The notes: a model not told the origin generated them from the letters alone. Counted from the stretch's first letter, positions 1-8,659 are shown. The stretch: 64,000 bases of DNA from Bradyrhizobium sp. SK17 (GCF_002831585.1 NZ_CP025113.1:7641001-7705000), one strand, 5' to 3'. Numbers and translations: made by a program.

Positions 1-221
1 AGGGCGAGTTCTTCGGCGAGATGGCGGTGATCGACGGTTCGGCGCGCTCGGCGACCGCCATTGCCTCCGCGCCGGGCACGCGGGTGATGCGGATCAACCA
101 CGCCCGTTTCGTCTATCTGGTCAGCCAGCAGCCGGCGTTCGCGCTGATGGTGATGGACGCGCTCTCGAAACGCCTGCGCGCCTCCAACGCCGTCACCTAC
201 CGTGCGGCGGCCGCATCATGA
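1..221 (+). CDS. Cyclic nucleotide-binding (Crp-type effector domain) protein, 3' end only
   Basis: The reading frame is open from the first bases of the window and ends at a TGA, so only about 72 C-terminal residues are seen. They open with GEFFGEMAVIDGSARSATA, the phosphate-binding cassette of cyclic-nucleotide-binding domains (G-E-x-x-G-E, then the conserved R-S-A-T arginine), followed by the final beta strand and helix. There is no room for a helix-turn-helix after it, so this is probably a stand-alone cNMP-binding domain or the end of a larger sensor rather than a Crp transcription factor. The next gene starts inside its stop (ATGA overlap), indicating translational coupling with the metallo-hydrolase. 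Confidence 0.8.
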   Translation, partial: GEFFGEMAVIDGSARSATAIASAPGTRVMRINHARFVYLVSQQPAFALMVMDALSKRLRASNAVTYRAAAAS

Positions 222-1027
222 GCGAGCGCAGGCCAAGCCCGTTCAAGACGCTGTTCGACACCGACGTCGCGACGCTGATCCAGGCCGCCGACGACGTCTA
301 CCAGATCCGGTTCAAGAATCGCGCGGCGAACGCCTATCTGGTACGCGGCAGCAAGCGAACCATCCTGATCGACGTCGGGCTGTCGACCAACTACCCGTCG
401 CTGGTCGCCTGTCTCGACCATCTCGGCGTGACACCCGAGATGATCGACATGGTGGTGCTGAGCCACGAGCATCTCGATCACATCGGCGCCGCCTGGCATT
501 TCCACGGCCGCGCCTACATCGCCGCGCACCGGCTCGCCGCCAACAAGATCATGCTGCGCGACGACTTCTCGATGCTGCGCAAGATGTTCAACGAGCCGAA
601 CGTGCCGATCGACATCGACATCTGGCTCGAGGAAGGCAATTTGATCGACCTCGGCAATTTCCGCCTCAACGTGATGTACACGCCGGGCCACACATCGGCC
701 TGCATCACGCTGTTCGACCAGGACAAGGGCCTGTTGTTCGCCGCCGATACGCTGATGCCCGGCGGGGTGATGGGCGGCGTGTTCGGTTCCGGCTCGATCG
801 CCGACTACATCCAGTCGCTGGAACGGTTGAGGGGCCTCAATTCGAAGATCCTACTGTCGGGTCACGGCCGGCTGTCCGACACGCCGCAGGACGACGTGCG
901 GATCGCGCTGCAACGCTCGCACGGGCTGCTCGAGGACACCGCTCAGCTGTTCGACGCGCTGGATGCGCGCTCGAATTTCGAGCCGATCATGCAGTCGGTG
1001 CGCGACCTCAACAAGCTCGACGATTGA
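218..1027 (+). CDS. MBL-fold metallo-hydrolase
   Basis: A 269-residue metallo-beta-lactamase-fold hydrolase. The dinuclear metal site is complete: H83, H85, D87 and H88 in SHEHLDH, H158 in YTPGHTS, D177 in FAADT and H216 in LLSGHGR. No signal peptide is visible, so it should act in the cytoplasm on a small thioester, lactone or similar substrate that the sequence does not identify. It overlaps the preceding cNMP-binding gene by four bases, which suggests that the two are produced together and that the hydrolase may be linked to cyclic-nucleotide-responsive control. Family assignment is secure; substrate is unknown. Confidence 0.9.
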   Translation: MSERRPSPFKTLFDTDVATLIQAADDVYQIRFKNRAANAYLVRGSKRTILIDVGLSTNYPSLVACLDHLGVTPEMIDMVVLSHEHLDHIGAAWHFHGRAYIAAHRLAANKIMLRDDFSMLRKMFNEPNVPIDIDIWLEEGNLIDLGNFRLNVMYTPGHTSACITLFDQDKGLLFAADTLMPGGVMGGVFGSGSIADYIQSLERLRGLNSKILLSGHGRLSDTPQDDVRIALQRSHGLLEDTAQLFDALDARSNFEPIMQSVRDLNKLDD

Positions 1028-1097
1028 TATCCGTCTGCGCGTGTCACATCGCGCAACAATTCAGGTCCCGCCATCGCGTGCGGCCAGCCACATCACG

Positions 1098-1130
1098 GAA
1101 TTTGACAAATTCATTCGCGGCCTGTTCAAC
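1098..1130 (+). promoter_or_regulatory. Candidate sigma-70 promoter with an overlapping palindrome
   Basis: TTGACA at 1102-1107 is followed after 17 bases by TTCAAC at 1125-1130. The -35 element lies inside a perfect palindrome, GAATTT-GAC-AAATTC (1098-1112), which could be an operator for a dimeric repressor. The site lies about 40 bases before the glutathione transferase start. Seen directly; function is inference. Confidence 0.4.
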
Positions 1131-1168
1131 AGAGCAACAACAAAGCAAGAAGACAGGGAGCGAGGACC

Positions 1169-1783
1169 ATGAAACTCTACGACTCGATCGGACCGAACCC
1201 GCGCATCGTGCGCATGTTCATGGCCGAGAAGGGCATCGAGATCCCCAAACAGACCGTCGATCTGCGCAAGGGCGAGAACCGCGAGAATGCCCATCTGAAG
1301 CGCAATCCGCATGGCCAGATGCCCGCGCTCGAGCTGGACTGCGGCAACTACCTCTCGGAGATCACAGCGATCTGCGAATATCTCGAGGAGAAGCATCCCG
1401 CGCCCGCGATGATCGGCAGCACGCCGGAGGAGCGCGCGGAATGCCGGATGTGGACCCGCCGTGTCGACCTCAACATCGCCGAGCCGCTCGCCAATGGCTA
1501 CCGCTTCGGCGAGGCGCTGAAGTTCTTCGAGAAACGCATTCCGGTCGCGCCCGAAGCCTCGCCGGGACTGAAGATGATCGCCGCCAACCGCATCAAATGG
1601 CTCGATGACCAGATGGCGGACGGGCGCAAATACATCTGCGGCGAACGCTTCACGCTGGCCGACATGCTGCTCTACTGCTGGATCGATTTCGGCAACCAGG
1701 TCGGCCAGCCGCTGGATAAGTCGAACGGCAACATCGTGGCCTGGTTCAATCGCGTCGGCGAGCGGCCCTCCGTGAAGGCATAG
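1169..1783 (+). CDS. Glutathione S-transferase family protein
   Basis: A 204-residue protein with the two-domain cytosolic GST layout: a thioredoxin-like N-terminal domain (about 1-80, with the cis-proline region NPHGQMPALEL and the glutathione gamma-glutamyl-binding stretch SEITAICEYLEE) and an all-helical C-terminal domain (about 90-204) with the GERFTLADMLLY N-capping motif. It would conjugate or reduce electrophiles with glutathione in the cytoplasm. The chosen ATG follows a GAGCGAGGA ribosome-binding sequence. A promoter-like palindrome sits just upstream. The exact GST class cannot be told from the sequence by eye. Confidence 0.88.
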   Translation: MKLYDSIGPNPRIVRMFMAEKGIEIPKQTVDLRKGENRENAHLKRNPHGQMPALELDCGNYLSEITAICEYLEEKHPAPAMIGSTPEERAECRMWTRRVDLNIAEPLANGYRFGEALKFFEKRIPVAPEASPGLKMIAANRIKWLDDQMADGRKYICGERFTLADMLLYCWIDFGNQVGQPLDKSNGNIVAWFNRVGERPSVKA

Positions 1784-1862
1784 GCATCCGAGCGCAGAGA
1801 CCGGCCCCGCGGAGGACGAACCGCGGAACGACCAATTGCCGCCGACAGGGAAGGACAGAGTG

Positions 1863-3212
1863 ATGCAAGCCGACGCCGCGAACGCTGAAGCTCTGGCGGA
1901 AATGCGCCGCCGTGTCGTGATCTCCTCGACGATCGGCAATGCGCTGGAGTGGTTTGACTTCACGGTGTTCGGGCTGTTCGCCGGCATCCTCGGCAAGCTG
2001 TTCTTCCCGGCCGACAATCCGAACTCGTCGCTGCTGCTGACTTTCGCCACGTTCGGCATCGCGTTCGCGGCGCGGCCACTGGGCGGGCTGGTGTTCGGGC
2101 TTTATTCCGACAGGCACGGGCGCAAGAAGGCGCTGATCGTGATGATCACGCTGATGGCTGTTGGCACCGGCATGCTCGGCTTCCTGCCGACCTTCGGCGC
2201 GATCGGCATCGCGGCGCCATTGCTGCTGCTGCTGGCGCGCCTGATCCAGGGCTTTTCCGCCGGCGGAGAATTCGGCAGCGCCAGCGCGATGCTGATCGAG
2301 TTCGCGCCGCCTGGCCACCGTGGGCTCTACGGCTCGTTCCAGATGGTGTCGCAGTCGCTCGCCTTCGGCCTCGGCGCGGCGATGGCGATCGGGCTCAACC
2401 TCGGCCTGTCGGCGGACGCATTCGCGAGCTGGGGATGGCGCGTGCCGTTCATCCTCGGCATCCTGATCGGGCCGACCGGATGGTATCTGCGCCAGCGCTG
2501 CGACGAGTCTCCGGAGTTTCAGGCCTATCTGGCCGAACGGGCCGCGACCGCACAACCGAAGCGGCAGACCACCCTCGGCCAGCTCTTCACGGAGCATCCG
2601 CGTGAATTGATCGCCTCTTTCTGCCTGATCGCCGCCGGCACCGCGATCAACTACGTCAATGCGATCTTCCTGCCGGCCTATGCGGTCAGCGAGCTGAAAC
2701 TGCCGCTCCTGAACGCGCAGCTGGGACTGCTTTGCGTCAGTCTCGCCAATGCCGTGATCGCGGTCGTGGCGGGGACGCTCTCCGACCGGATCGGGCGCCG
2801 CGCCGTGCTGGTGCCGGCGCTGATCCTCTACTCGGTGCTGTTCTACATCCTGCTGCAACGCCTCGCCGCGGAGCCGACGACCGCGAAGCTGTGGCTGTTG
2901 CAGATCACGGCCATCCTGCTCGGCTTCCTGGCCGGCCCGATGCCGGCCTTCATGACCGAGATATTCCCCGTCGGCGTGCGCTCGACGGGCGCATCGCTGA
3001 TGTACAATCTGGCGGTCATGCTGTTCGGCGGTCTGGCGCCGTTCATCAACACCTGGCTGGTGCAGACCACCGGCGACAAGGCCGCGCCGGTTTACTACAT
3101 CCTGTTCGCCGCCGCGGTGGGCCTCGCCGGGCTCTCGATCTACCGGCCGAAAGCCACCATCGGACCCGACCTGTCGTCGCTCCCATTGGCCGGCGACCGG
3201 CGCGCGACATAG
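1863..3212 (+). CDS. MFS transporter, metabolite:H+ symporter type
   Basis: A 449-residue, 12-helix major facilitator. GNALEWFDFTVFG in helix 1 and the long loop QGFSAGGEFGSASAMLIEFA are typical of the metabolite:proton symporter group (ProP/KgtP/ShiA-like), as is the DRHGRKKAL loop between helices 2 and 3. It should import a carboxylate or zwitterion across the inner membrane. The ATG at 1863 was chosen because AAGGACAGAG precedes it and an upstream in-frame ATG adds only nine residues that do not look like this family. It follows the GST gene by about 80 bases on the same strand. The substrate cannot be named. Confidence 0.88.
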   Translation: MQADAANAEALAEMRRRVVISSTIGNALEWFDFTVFGLFAGILGKLFFPADNPNSSLLLTFATFGIAFAARPLGGLVFGLYSDRHGRKKALIVMITLMAVGTGMLGFLPTFGAIGIAAPLLLLLARLIQGFSAGGEFGSASAMLIEFAPPGHRGLYGSFQMVSQSLAFGLGAAMAIGLNLGLSADAFASWGWRVPFILGILIGPTGWYLRQRCDESPEFQAYLAERAATAQPKRQTTLGQLFTEHPRELIASFCLIAAGTAINYVNAIFLPAYAVSELKLPLLNAQLGLLCVSLANAVIAVVAGTLSDRIGRRAVLVPALILYSVLFYILLQRLAAEPTTAKLWLLQITAILLGFLAGPMPAFMTEIFPVGVRSTGASLMYNLAVMLFGGLAPFINTWLVQTTGDKAAPVYYILFAAAVGLAGLSIYRPKATIGPDLSSLPLAGDRRAT

Positions 3213-3234
3213 CGCGAACCAGGCACGTATCGGG

Positions 3235-3732
3235 CTAGATCACCACCGGCTTGTCCGGCAGTTCGTTCGGGCCGCCGGCTGCGTGCGGGTAATATTTCGC
3301 GAGCTCCCGCGACACCGCTGCGATGCCGTTGATCACGCCCTGCTCGAAGCGGCCGGCGCGGAAATCCGTTTCCATCACGCGGCAGATTGCTTCCCAATTG
3401 GCTTGACCGACCTTCGCGTCGATGCCGCGGTCGGCGACGATCTCGACATCGCGATCGGCCAGCAGCAGATAGATCAGGACGCCATTATTGTGATGCGTGT
3501 CCCAGATCCGAAGATGCGAGAACACGTCGATCGCGCGTTCGCGCGCCGGCTGGTCGCGGAACAGCGGCACACCGTCAAGCGCGCCCTCGACGACGAAGCG
3601 GATCTGGCCGGCATGGGTCGCCTCGCCGGCCTTGATCGCCTGCTCGATGGCATCGAGCACGCGCGGCGGAAACTCGCGCCGCACACGCCAACGATGTTCC
3701 AGCAGATGCTTGCCGATACGCTTGATGCCCAT
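3235..3732 (-). CDS. TPM-domain protein (cytosolic-type)
   Basis: A 165-residue protein with a TPM (TLP18.3/Psb32/MOLO-1) fold; there is no signal peptide or membrane segment. It resembles the companion TPM protein in bacterial LemA loci, with the conserved stretches IWDTHHNNGVLIYLL and DRDVEIVADRGID. The ATG lies four bases after the stop of the next gene upstream (3737-4630), so the two are translationally coupled. The three genes LemA, secreted TPM and this TPM run in that order on the minus strand. The biochemical role of the family in bacteria is not settled; phosphatase activity has been reported for some TPM proteins. Confidence 0.85.
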   Translation of the reverse strand: MGIKRIGKHLLEHRWRVRREFPPRVLDAIEQAIKAGEATHAGQIRFVVEGALDGVPLFRDQPARERAIDVFSHLRIWDTHHNNGVLIYLLLADRDVEIVADRGIDAKVGQANWEAICRVMETDFRAGRFEQGVINGIAAVSRELAKYYPHAAGGPNELPDKPVVI

Positions 3733-3736
3733 GTGC

Positions 3737-4630
3737 CTACCAGCTCCCCGAGGCGCCGCCGCCGCCGAAGCTGCCGCCTCCGCCGCTGAAGCCGCCACCC
3801 GAACTCGAGCCGCCGCTCCAGCCCCCGCCGCTGCCGGACCAGCCCCCAGAGTAACCGCCACCGCGCCGGTAGGGTCCCGAGCCGGCCGTTGGACCGCCGA
3901 AATTCAAACCGCCGAAGATCAGCGCCGCGACGGCGGCGAACAGCCCGACGACGATGGCGGTGGCGAGCGAACCGGCCACCATCCAGGCGAACACGCCGAC
4001 GATGCCGCCGGTCGCGGCCGAACCCAACAACCGCCCCAGCATCGCGCGCAGCACGCTGGCCACGATGATGACGATGAAGATCGTCACCGGATTGGCGAGA
4101 TCGACCAGATTGGGTCCCTGCCAATGCTCGGGTTCCGGCGCCGGCAATTGCTCTCCATTAATCAGGCGGATCATCCGGTCGACGCCGGCCGAGATGCCAC
4201 CGGCGAAATCGCCGGTCTTGAATTTCGGCGTGACGTCCTCATCGATGATGCGGTGGGTAACGACATCGCTCAGCACGCCCTCGAGCCCGTAGCCGACCTC
4301 GATGCGCAAATGCCGGTCATTCTTGGCGACGACGAACAGCGCGCCATCGTCGACCTTCTTGCGCCCGATCTTCCAGGCCTCGGCAACGCGGATCGAGAAC
4401 TGCTCGATGGTTTCCTCGCCCGTGGTCGGCACGATCAGGACCGCGATCTGGCTGCCCTTGCGCGCTTCCAGATCCTTCAGCCGGTCATTCAGCGAGGCGA
4501 CGTCGGTTGCCGACAGCGTTCCGGTCTGGTCGACGACGCGCCCGGTGAGCGGCGGCACCGCGACCTCGGCCCATGCCGGGCAGATGAAGCCCAGCAGGAA
4601 AGCGAGCAGGATGACGCGTGCGGCGGTCAT
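3737..4630 (-). CDS. YgcG-type TPM-domain membrane protein with Gly/Ser-rich tail
   Basis: A 297-residue protein. Residues 1-20 form a signal peptide (hydrophobic MTAARVILLAFLLGF then PAWA). A TPM domain follows (about 25-150, with VDQTGTLS, DDGALFVVAKNDRHLRIEVG and YGLEGVLSD). Hydrophobic segments at about 180-230 are probably two membrane helices, and the C-terminus is a low-complexity Gly/Ser/Trp repeat ending GGGGASGSW. This is the usual architecture of YgcG-like proteins placed next to LemA. The start was set at the methionine that begins the signal peptide; an upstream in-frame ATG would add an Arg-rich stretch overlapping lemA. Role in envelope maintenance is inferred from context only. 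Confidence 0.85.
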   Translation of the reverse strand: MTAARVILLAFLLGFICPAWAEVAVPPLTGRVVDQTGTLSATDVASLNDRLKDLEARKGSQIAVLIVPTTGEETIEQFSIRVAEAWKIGRKKVDDGALFVVAKNDRHLRIEVGYGLEGVLSDVVTHRIIDEDVTPKFKTGDFAGGISAGVDRMIRLINGEQLPAPEPEHWQGPNLVDLANPVTIFIVIIVASVLRAMLGRLLGSAATGGIVGVFAWMVAGSLATAIVVGLFAAVAALIFGGLNFGGPTAGSGPYRRGGGYSGGWSGSGGGWSGGSSSGGGFSGGGGSFGGGGASGSW

Positions 4631-4652
4631 CGCGATGGGTGTCCAGCCGGCG

Positions 4653-5267
4653 TTACTTCGACGGCGCGGGCGCCGGAGCCGGATTGAAATCGACCTTCGG
4701 CGCGGTCGAAATCTCCTTCTCATTGTCGACCGTGAAGTTCGGCTTCTCCTTGTAACCGAACGCCATCGCGGTCAGGTTGTTCGGGAAGGTGCGGATGCCG
4801 ACATTGTAGTCCTGCACCGCCTTGATGTAGCGATTGCGCGCCACTGTGATGCGGTTCTCGGTGCCCTCGAGTTGCGCCATCAGGTCACGGAACAGCGCAT
4901 CCGATTTCAGCTGCGGGTAGTTCTCGGTGACGACCAGCAGCCGCGACAGCGCGCTGGTGAGTTCGCCCTGTGCCTGCGTGAACTTCTGGAACGCGGCCGG
5001 ATCGTTCAGCACCTCGGGCGTGGCCTGGATGCTGCCGACCTTGGCACGCGCATTGGTGACACCAAGCAACACGTCCTTTTCCTGCTGCGCAAAGCCCTTC
5101 ACCGAGTTGACCAGGTTCGGCACCAGATCGGCACGACGCTGGTACTGGTTCACCACCTCCGACCAGCTCGACTTGACCTGCTCGTCATTGGACTGGATCG
5201 CGTTGTAGCCGCAGTTGGTCAGGCTCAATGTCGCCAGCGCTGCCAGCACGGTCCAAAGCTTGCGCAT
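4653..5267 (-). CDS. lemA: LemA family protein
   Basis: A 204-residue LemA-domain protein. The N-terminus MRKLWTVLAALATLSLTNCG looks like a lipoprotein signal with Cys19 as the modified residue, although Asn before the Cys is unusual. The conserved core is NQYQRRADLVPNLVNSVKG, then QEKDVLLGVTNARAKVG and TENYPQLKSD, ending in VGIRTFPNN and a Pro/Ala-rich tail. LemA proteins are membrane-anchored four-helix bundles of unclear function. It is the first gene of a three-gene minus-strand unit with two TPM proteins (22 bases separate it from the next). The start was placed at the signal peptide rather than 11 codons upstream. Confidence 0.92.
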   Translation of the reverse strand: MRKLWTVLAALATLSLTNCGYNAIQSNDEQVKSSWSEVVNQYQRRADLVPNLVNSVKGFAQQEKDVLLGVTNARAKVGSIQATPEVLNDPAAFQKFTQAQGELTSALSRLLVVTENYPQLKSDALFRDLMAQLEGTENRITVARNRYIKAVQDYNVGIRTFPNNLTAMAFGYKEKPNFTVDNEKEISTAPKVDFNPAPAPAPSK

Positions 5268-5321
5268 GTAGGTGGTCCTCCCGGTGGATTCTCTCGTCAC
5301 GGTAACAGATTTTCGCCCGAC

Positions 5322-5340
5322 AATCCCGCGTGGCGGGATT
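5322..5340. promoter_or_regulatory. Palindrome between divergent lemA and crotonase genes
   Basis: AATCCCGC-GTG-GCGGGATT is a perfect 8-base inverted repeat with a three-base centre, lying between the divergent starts at 5267 (minus) and 5430 (plus). It may be an operator serving one or both promoters; no binding protein can be named. Confidence 0.3.
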
Positions 5341-5429
5341 CGCGGCTGGTTTTACGGATGATGGCCCTTGCCTATCCCTCCCCGCGCCGTTCATCATGGC
5401 AAAAAAATCGATCCCGGGAGGATCCATTG

Positions 5430-6284
5430 GTGTCTGAACAATTCGAGACGATTGTCGTCGAGCGCCCCGATCCGGCGATCGCGCGGATCGTGATGAACCG
5501 TCCTGAGGCGCGCAACGCCCAGAACCTGCAGATGACCTACGACCTCAACACCGCCTTCGACCGCGCGGTGCAGGACGATGCGGTGAAGGTCATCATCCTC
5601 GCCGGCAACGGCCCGCATTTCTCGGCCGGCCACGATCTGCGGCCCGCCGGCAAGAACCAAGCCGGCGTCGATTTCCCGCCAGTCGGAAATTGGGGTGGCT
5701 TCGCCGAGCCCAATGCCCACGGCCGCTTCGCGCGCGAGCAGGAGATCTATCTGCAGATCACGCGGCGCTGGCGCAATCTCGCCAAGCCGACGATCGCGGA
5801 GGTGCACGGCAAGTGCATCGCCGGTGGGCTGATGCTGGCCTGGGCCTGCGACCTGATCGTCGCCAGCCATGACGCCGAGTTCTGTGACCCCGTGGTGACG
5901 ATGGGGGTCTGTGGCGTCGAATGGTTCGTGCATCCCTGGGAACTCGGCGCGCGCAAGGCCAAGGAGATGCTGTTCACCGCCGATGTCTGGAGCGCCGACG
6001 AGGCGCATCGCCTCGGCATGGTCAATCACGTGGTGCCGCGCGGCGATCTCTCGACGTTCACGCTGGCACTGGCGCGCCGGATCGCGGCCAAGCCGGCCTT
6101 TGCACTGAAACTCTCGAAGGAAGCTGTGAACCGCTCGATCGACATCATGGGGCAGCCCGCCGCGATCGATCAGGCCTTTGCGCTGCATCAGCTCTGCCAC
6201 GCCCACAATCTTCAGGAATTCGGAATGATGGTGGACCCCGCAGGTCTGCATCCCTCCGTCGTCAAGAAAACCGCCAACGTGTAG
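5430..6284 (+). CDS. Crotonase (enoyl-CoA hydratase/isomerase) family protein
   Basis: A 284-residue crotonase. The CoA/oxyanion elements are present: HFSAGHDL (about 63-70) and the helix start IAGGLMLAWACDL (130-142). Compared with rat enoyl-CoA hydratase, the two catalytic glutamates are replaced (Met135 for Glu144 and Val155 for Glu164), while a GVEWFVHPWELG block (162-173) follows, so hydratase activity should not be assumed. The GTG start is preceded by GGGAGGA at a good distance. It is the first gene of an operon with two acyl-CoA dehydrogenases (gaps of 7 and 13 bases), pointing to degradation of an acyl-CoA, possibly a branched or cyclic one. Confidence 0.82.
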   Translation: MSEQFETIVVERPDPAIARIVMNRPEARNAQNLQMTYDLNTAFDRAVQDDAVKVIILAGNGPHFSAGHDLRPAGKNQAGVDFPPVGNWGGFAEPNAHGRFAREQEIYLQITRRWRNLAKPTIAEVHGKCIAGGLMLAWACDLIVASHDAEFCDPVVTMGVCGVEWFVHPWELGARKAKEMLFTADVWSADEAHRLGMVNHVVPRGDLSTFTLALARRIAAKPAFALKLSKEAVNRSIDIMGQPAAIDQAFALHQLCHAHNLQEFGMMVDPAGLHPSVVKKTANV

Positions 6285-6291
6285 TGACCAG

Positions 6292-7437
6292 ATGGACCTG
6301 ACCTTAAGCGACGAGCAGCGCCTGCTGCGCGAAAGTGCCGACCGCTTCGTGGCGGAGACCTTTCACCCCGACCATCGCAAGCAAGCGGCGAACGATCCGC
6401 TGGGCTATTCGCCTGCGATCTGGAAGCAGTTCGCCGAGCTCGGCTGGCTGGCGCTGCCGATCGCCGAAGCCCATGGCGGGCTCGGCGGCGGCGCGATCGA
6501 GATCGGACTGTTGATGGAAGCGTTCGGGCGCGGGCTGGTGTCCGAGCCATTCCTCTCCACCGTCGTGATTGGCGCAGCCCTGGTCGCCGAATGCGGCACC
6601 GAGGCGCAGAAGCAGGTAATCCTGCCCAAGGTGGCCGAGGGCGCGCTCACACTCGCCTTCGCGCATTCGGAACGCGCCGCGCGCTTCGACCTCGCCCATG
6701 TCGACACCACCGCCGCCAAGACCGCCGACGGCTGGCGGCTGAACGGCAGCAAGATCGCCGTGCTCGACGGCGCGGCAGCCAACCAGATTATCGTCTCCGC
6801 CCGCATCGACAACGCCAATGGCGCATCGGGCAAGCTTGCCCTGTTCCTGATGCCGGCGGGAACGCCCGGCCTCACCGTGCGCGACTATGCGCGGCTCGGC
6901 GGCGGGCGCGGCTGCAATCTCGATCTCAGCGATGTGCAGTTGCCCGCCGACGCCCGGCTTGGCGACGGACAGGACGCGCTGCCGGCAATCGAAACCGTGG
7001 TCGACCGCGCGATGGCCGCGCTGGGTGCGGAAGCGGTCGGCATCATGCAGACGCTGCTCGACACCACGCTCGAATACACAAAAATCCGCAAGCAGTTCGG
7101 CCGGCCGCTGTCGGCCAACCAGGTGATCCGCCATCGCCTCGCCGACGTCGCGATGCAGGTCGATGAAGCCCGCTCGATGGCGCTACGCGCCGCGCTGATG
7201 GCCAATGCCGAGCCGGTGGCGCGCGGCCGTGCGGCGTCCGGCGCCAAGGCGAAGATCGGCAAATGCGCGCGCTTCGTCGCCGAGCAGGCGGTGCAGCTGC
7301 ACGGCGCCATGGGCGTCACCGAGGAGCTCGACATCGGCGCCTATTTCAAGCGGCTGCTCGCCTTCGACACGCTGTTCGGCGGCAGTGCCCATCATTATCG
7401 CCGCCATGCCGCCCTGAGCGGCCGCGCCGACGCGTAA
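6292..7437 (+). CDS. Acyl-CoA dehydrogenase family protein (probable non-catalytic partner subunit)
   Basis: A 381-residue acyl-CoA dehydrogenase fold: N-terminal helical domain (1-120), central beta domain (about 120-230) and C-terminal helices with the FAD/dimer stretch KIRKQFGRPL and QLHGAMGVTEE. The expected C-terminal glutamate of the Y-E-G-T motif is absent (LFGGSA instead) and the alternative glutamate of the isovaleryl type is also not seen (VVDRAMAAL). Together with the adjacent second dehydrogenase, this fits the alpha2-beta2 heterotetramers known for steroid-side-chain acyl-CoA dehydrogenases in actinobacteria, where only one chain carries the base. That assembly is inference. Confidence 0.85.
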   Translation: MDLTLSDEQRLLRESADRFVAETFHPDHRKQAANDPLGYSPAIWKQFAELGWLALPIAEAHGGLGGGAIEIGLLMEAFGRGLVSEPFLSTVVIGAALVAECGTEAQKQVILPKVAEGALTLAFAHSERAARFDLAHVDTTAAKTADGWRLNGSKIAVLDGAAANQIIVSARIDNANGASGKLALFLMPAGTPGLTVRDYARLGGGRGCNLDLSDVQLPADARLGDGQDALPAIETVVDRAMAALGAEAVGIMQTLLDTTLEYTKIRKQFGRPLSANQVIRHRLADVAMQVDEARSMALRAALMANAEPVARGRAASGAKAKIGKCARFVAEQAVQLHGAMGVTEELDIGAYFKRLLAFDTLFGGSAHHYRRHAALSGRADA

Positions 7438-7450
7438 CGGAGAGCGCATC

Positions 7451-8647
7451 ATGGATCTCACCTTCAGCGCCGAAGAGCGCGCCTTCGAACAGGAAGTGCG
7501 CGACTACATCGCCAGCAGCCTGACGCCGGAAATGAAGCGCGCCACCGCGCTGACGCCATCTGTGTTCTCCGACCCCGATATCGGCATGGCCTGGCAGCGC
7601 GCGCTGCACAAGAAGGGCTGGGGCGCGCCGGGCTGGCCGGCGGACCATGGCGGGCCGGACTGGACACCGGCGCAGCGCTGGATCTTCGAGGCCGAATGCG
7701 CCCGCGCCGGTGTGCCCAATGTCAACGTGATGGGCGTCAAGATGGTCGGCCCGGTCATCATCGGTTTCGGCTCTCCGGAGCAGAAGAATTTCTATCTGCC
7801 GCGGATTCTCTCCGGCGAGGACTATTGGTGCCAGGGCTATTCCGAGCCGGGATCCGGCTCCGACCTCGCCTCGCTGAAGACCCGCGCGGTGCGCGACGGC
7901 GACGACTATGTCATCAACGGCACCAAGATCTGGACCACGCATGCGCATCACGCCAACCGCATGTTCGCGCTGGTGCGCACCAACGAGGGCGAGCGGCAGC
8001 AGGATGGCATCAGCTTCATCCTGATCGACATGAAGACGCCGGGCATCACCACCCGCCCGATCCTGACCATCGGCGGCGACCACGAAGTCAACCAGGTGTT
8101 CTTCGACGACGTTCGCGTCCCCGTGGCCAACCGCGTCGGCGAGGAAGGCAAGGGCTGGACCTACGGCAAGTATCTGCTCGAATTCGAGCGCGGCTCCGGC
8201 ATCGCGTCCGCCAAGCTGCGCGAGGCGCTGAAGACGATCTCCGATCTCGCCAGCTCCGAGGCCACCGGCCGCGCCATCGAGGACCCCGACATCTCGATCC
8301 GGATGTCGGAGCTCGAGGTCGATATCGATGCGCTCGAGATGACCGAGCTGCGCGTGCTGTCGGCGCTACAGACCGGGCAGAATCCCGGCGCGGTGTCGTC
8401 GCTGATCAAGCTCCGCGTCAGCGAGATCCGCCAGGCGGTGACGCGGCTCGGCGTCGACGTGATCGGCCAGGACGGCCTTGCCGTCGAGCCGGCGCGGCCG
8501 CTCTACCGGCTCAACCATGAGCCTGTCATCCCGGAGGATTTGTTGCCGGTGGTGCCGGAATATCTCAACAGCCGCGCCTACACGATCTTCGGCGGCTCGT
8601 CGGAGATCCAGCGCGACATCATCGCGAAGATGGTGCTGGGGTTGTAG
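7451..8647 (+). CDS. Acyl-CoA dehydrogenase family protein
   Basis: A 398-residue FAD-dependent acyl-CoA dehydrogenase that would introduce a 2,3 double bond into an acyl-CoA, passing electrons to ETF. The substrate/FAD signature QGYSEPGSGSDLASLKTRA is at about 128-146 and the C-terminus has FGGSSEIQRDIIAKMVLGL. The Y-E-G-T glutamate is replaced by Gly, but Glu246 in EFERGSG occupies the place of the isovaleryl-CoA dehydrogenase base. It follows the first dehydrogenase by 13 bases, and both belong to the crotonase operon. The operon ends at a palindromic repeat 12 bases downstream. Confidence 0.88.
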   Translation: MDLTFSAEERAFEQEVRDYIASSLTPEMKRATALTPSVFSDPDIGMAWQRALHKKGWGAPGWPADHGGPDWTPAQRWIFEAECARAGVPNVNVMGVKMVGPVIIGFGSPEQKNFYLPRILSGEDYWCQGYSEPGSGSDLASLKTRAVRDGDDYVINGTKIWTTHAHHANRMFALVRTNEGERQQDGISFILIDMKTPGITTRPILTIGGDHEVNQVFFDDVRVPVANRVGEEGKGWTYGKYLLEFERGSGIASAKLREALKTISDLASSEATGRAIEDPDISIRMSELEVDIDALEMTELRVLSALQTGQNPGAVSSLIKLRVSEIRQAVTRLGVDVIGQDGLAVEPARPLYRLNHEPVIPEDLLPVVPEYLNSRAYTIFGGSSEIQRDIIAKMVLGL

Positions 8648-8659
8648 GTCCCCTCTTCC

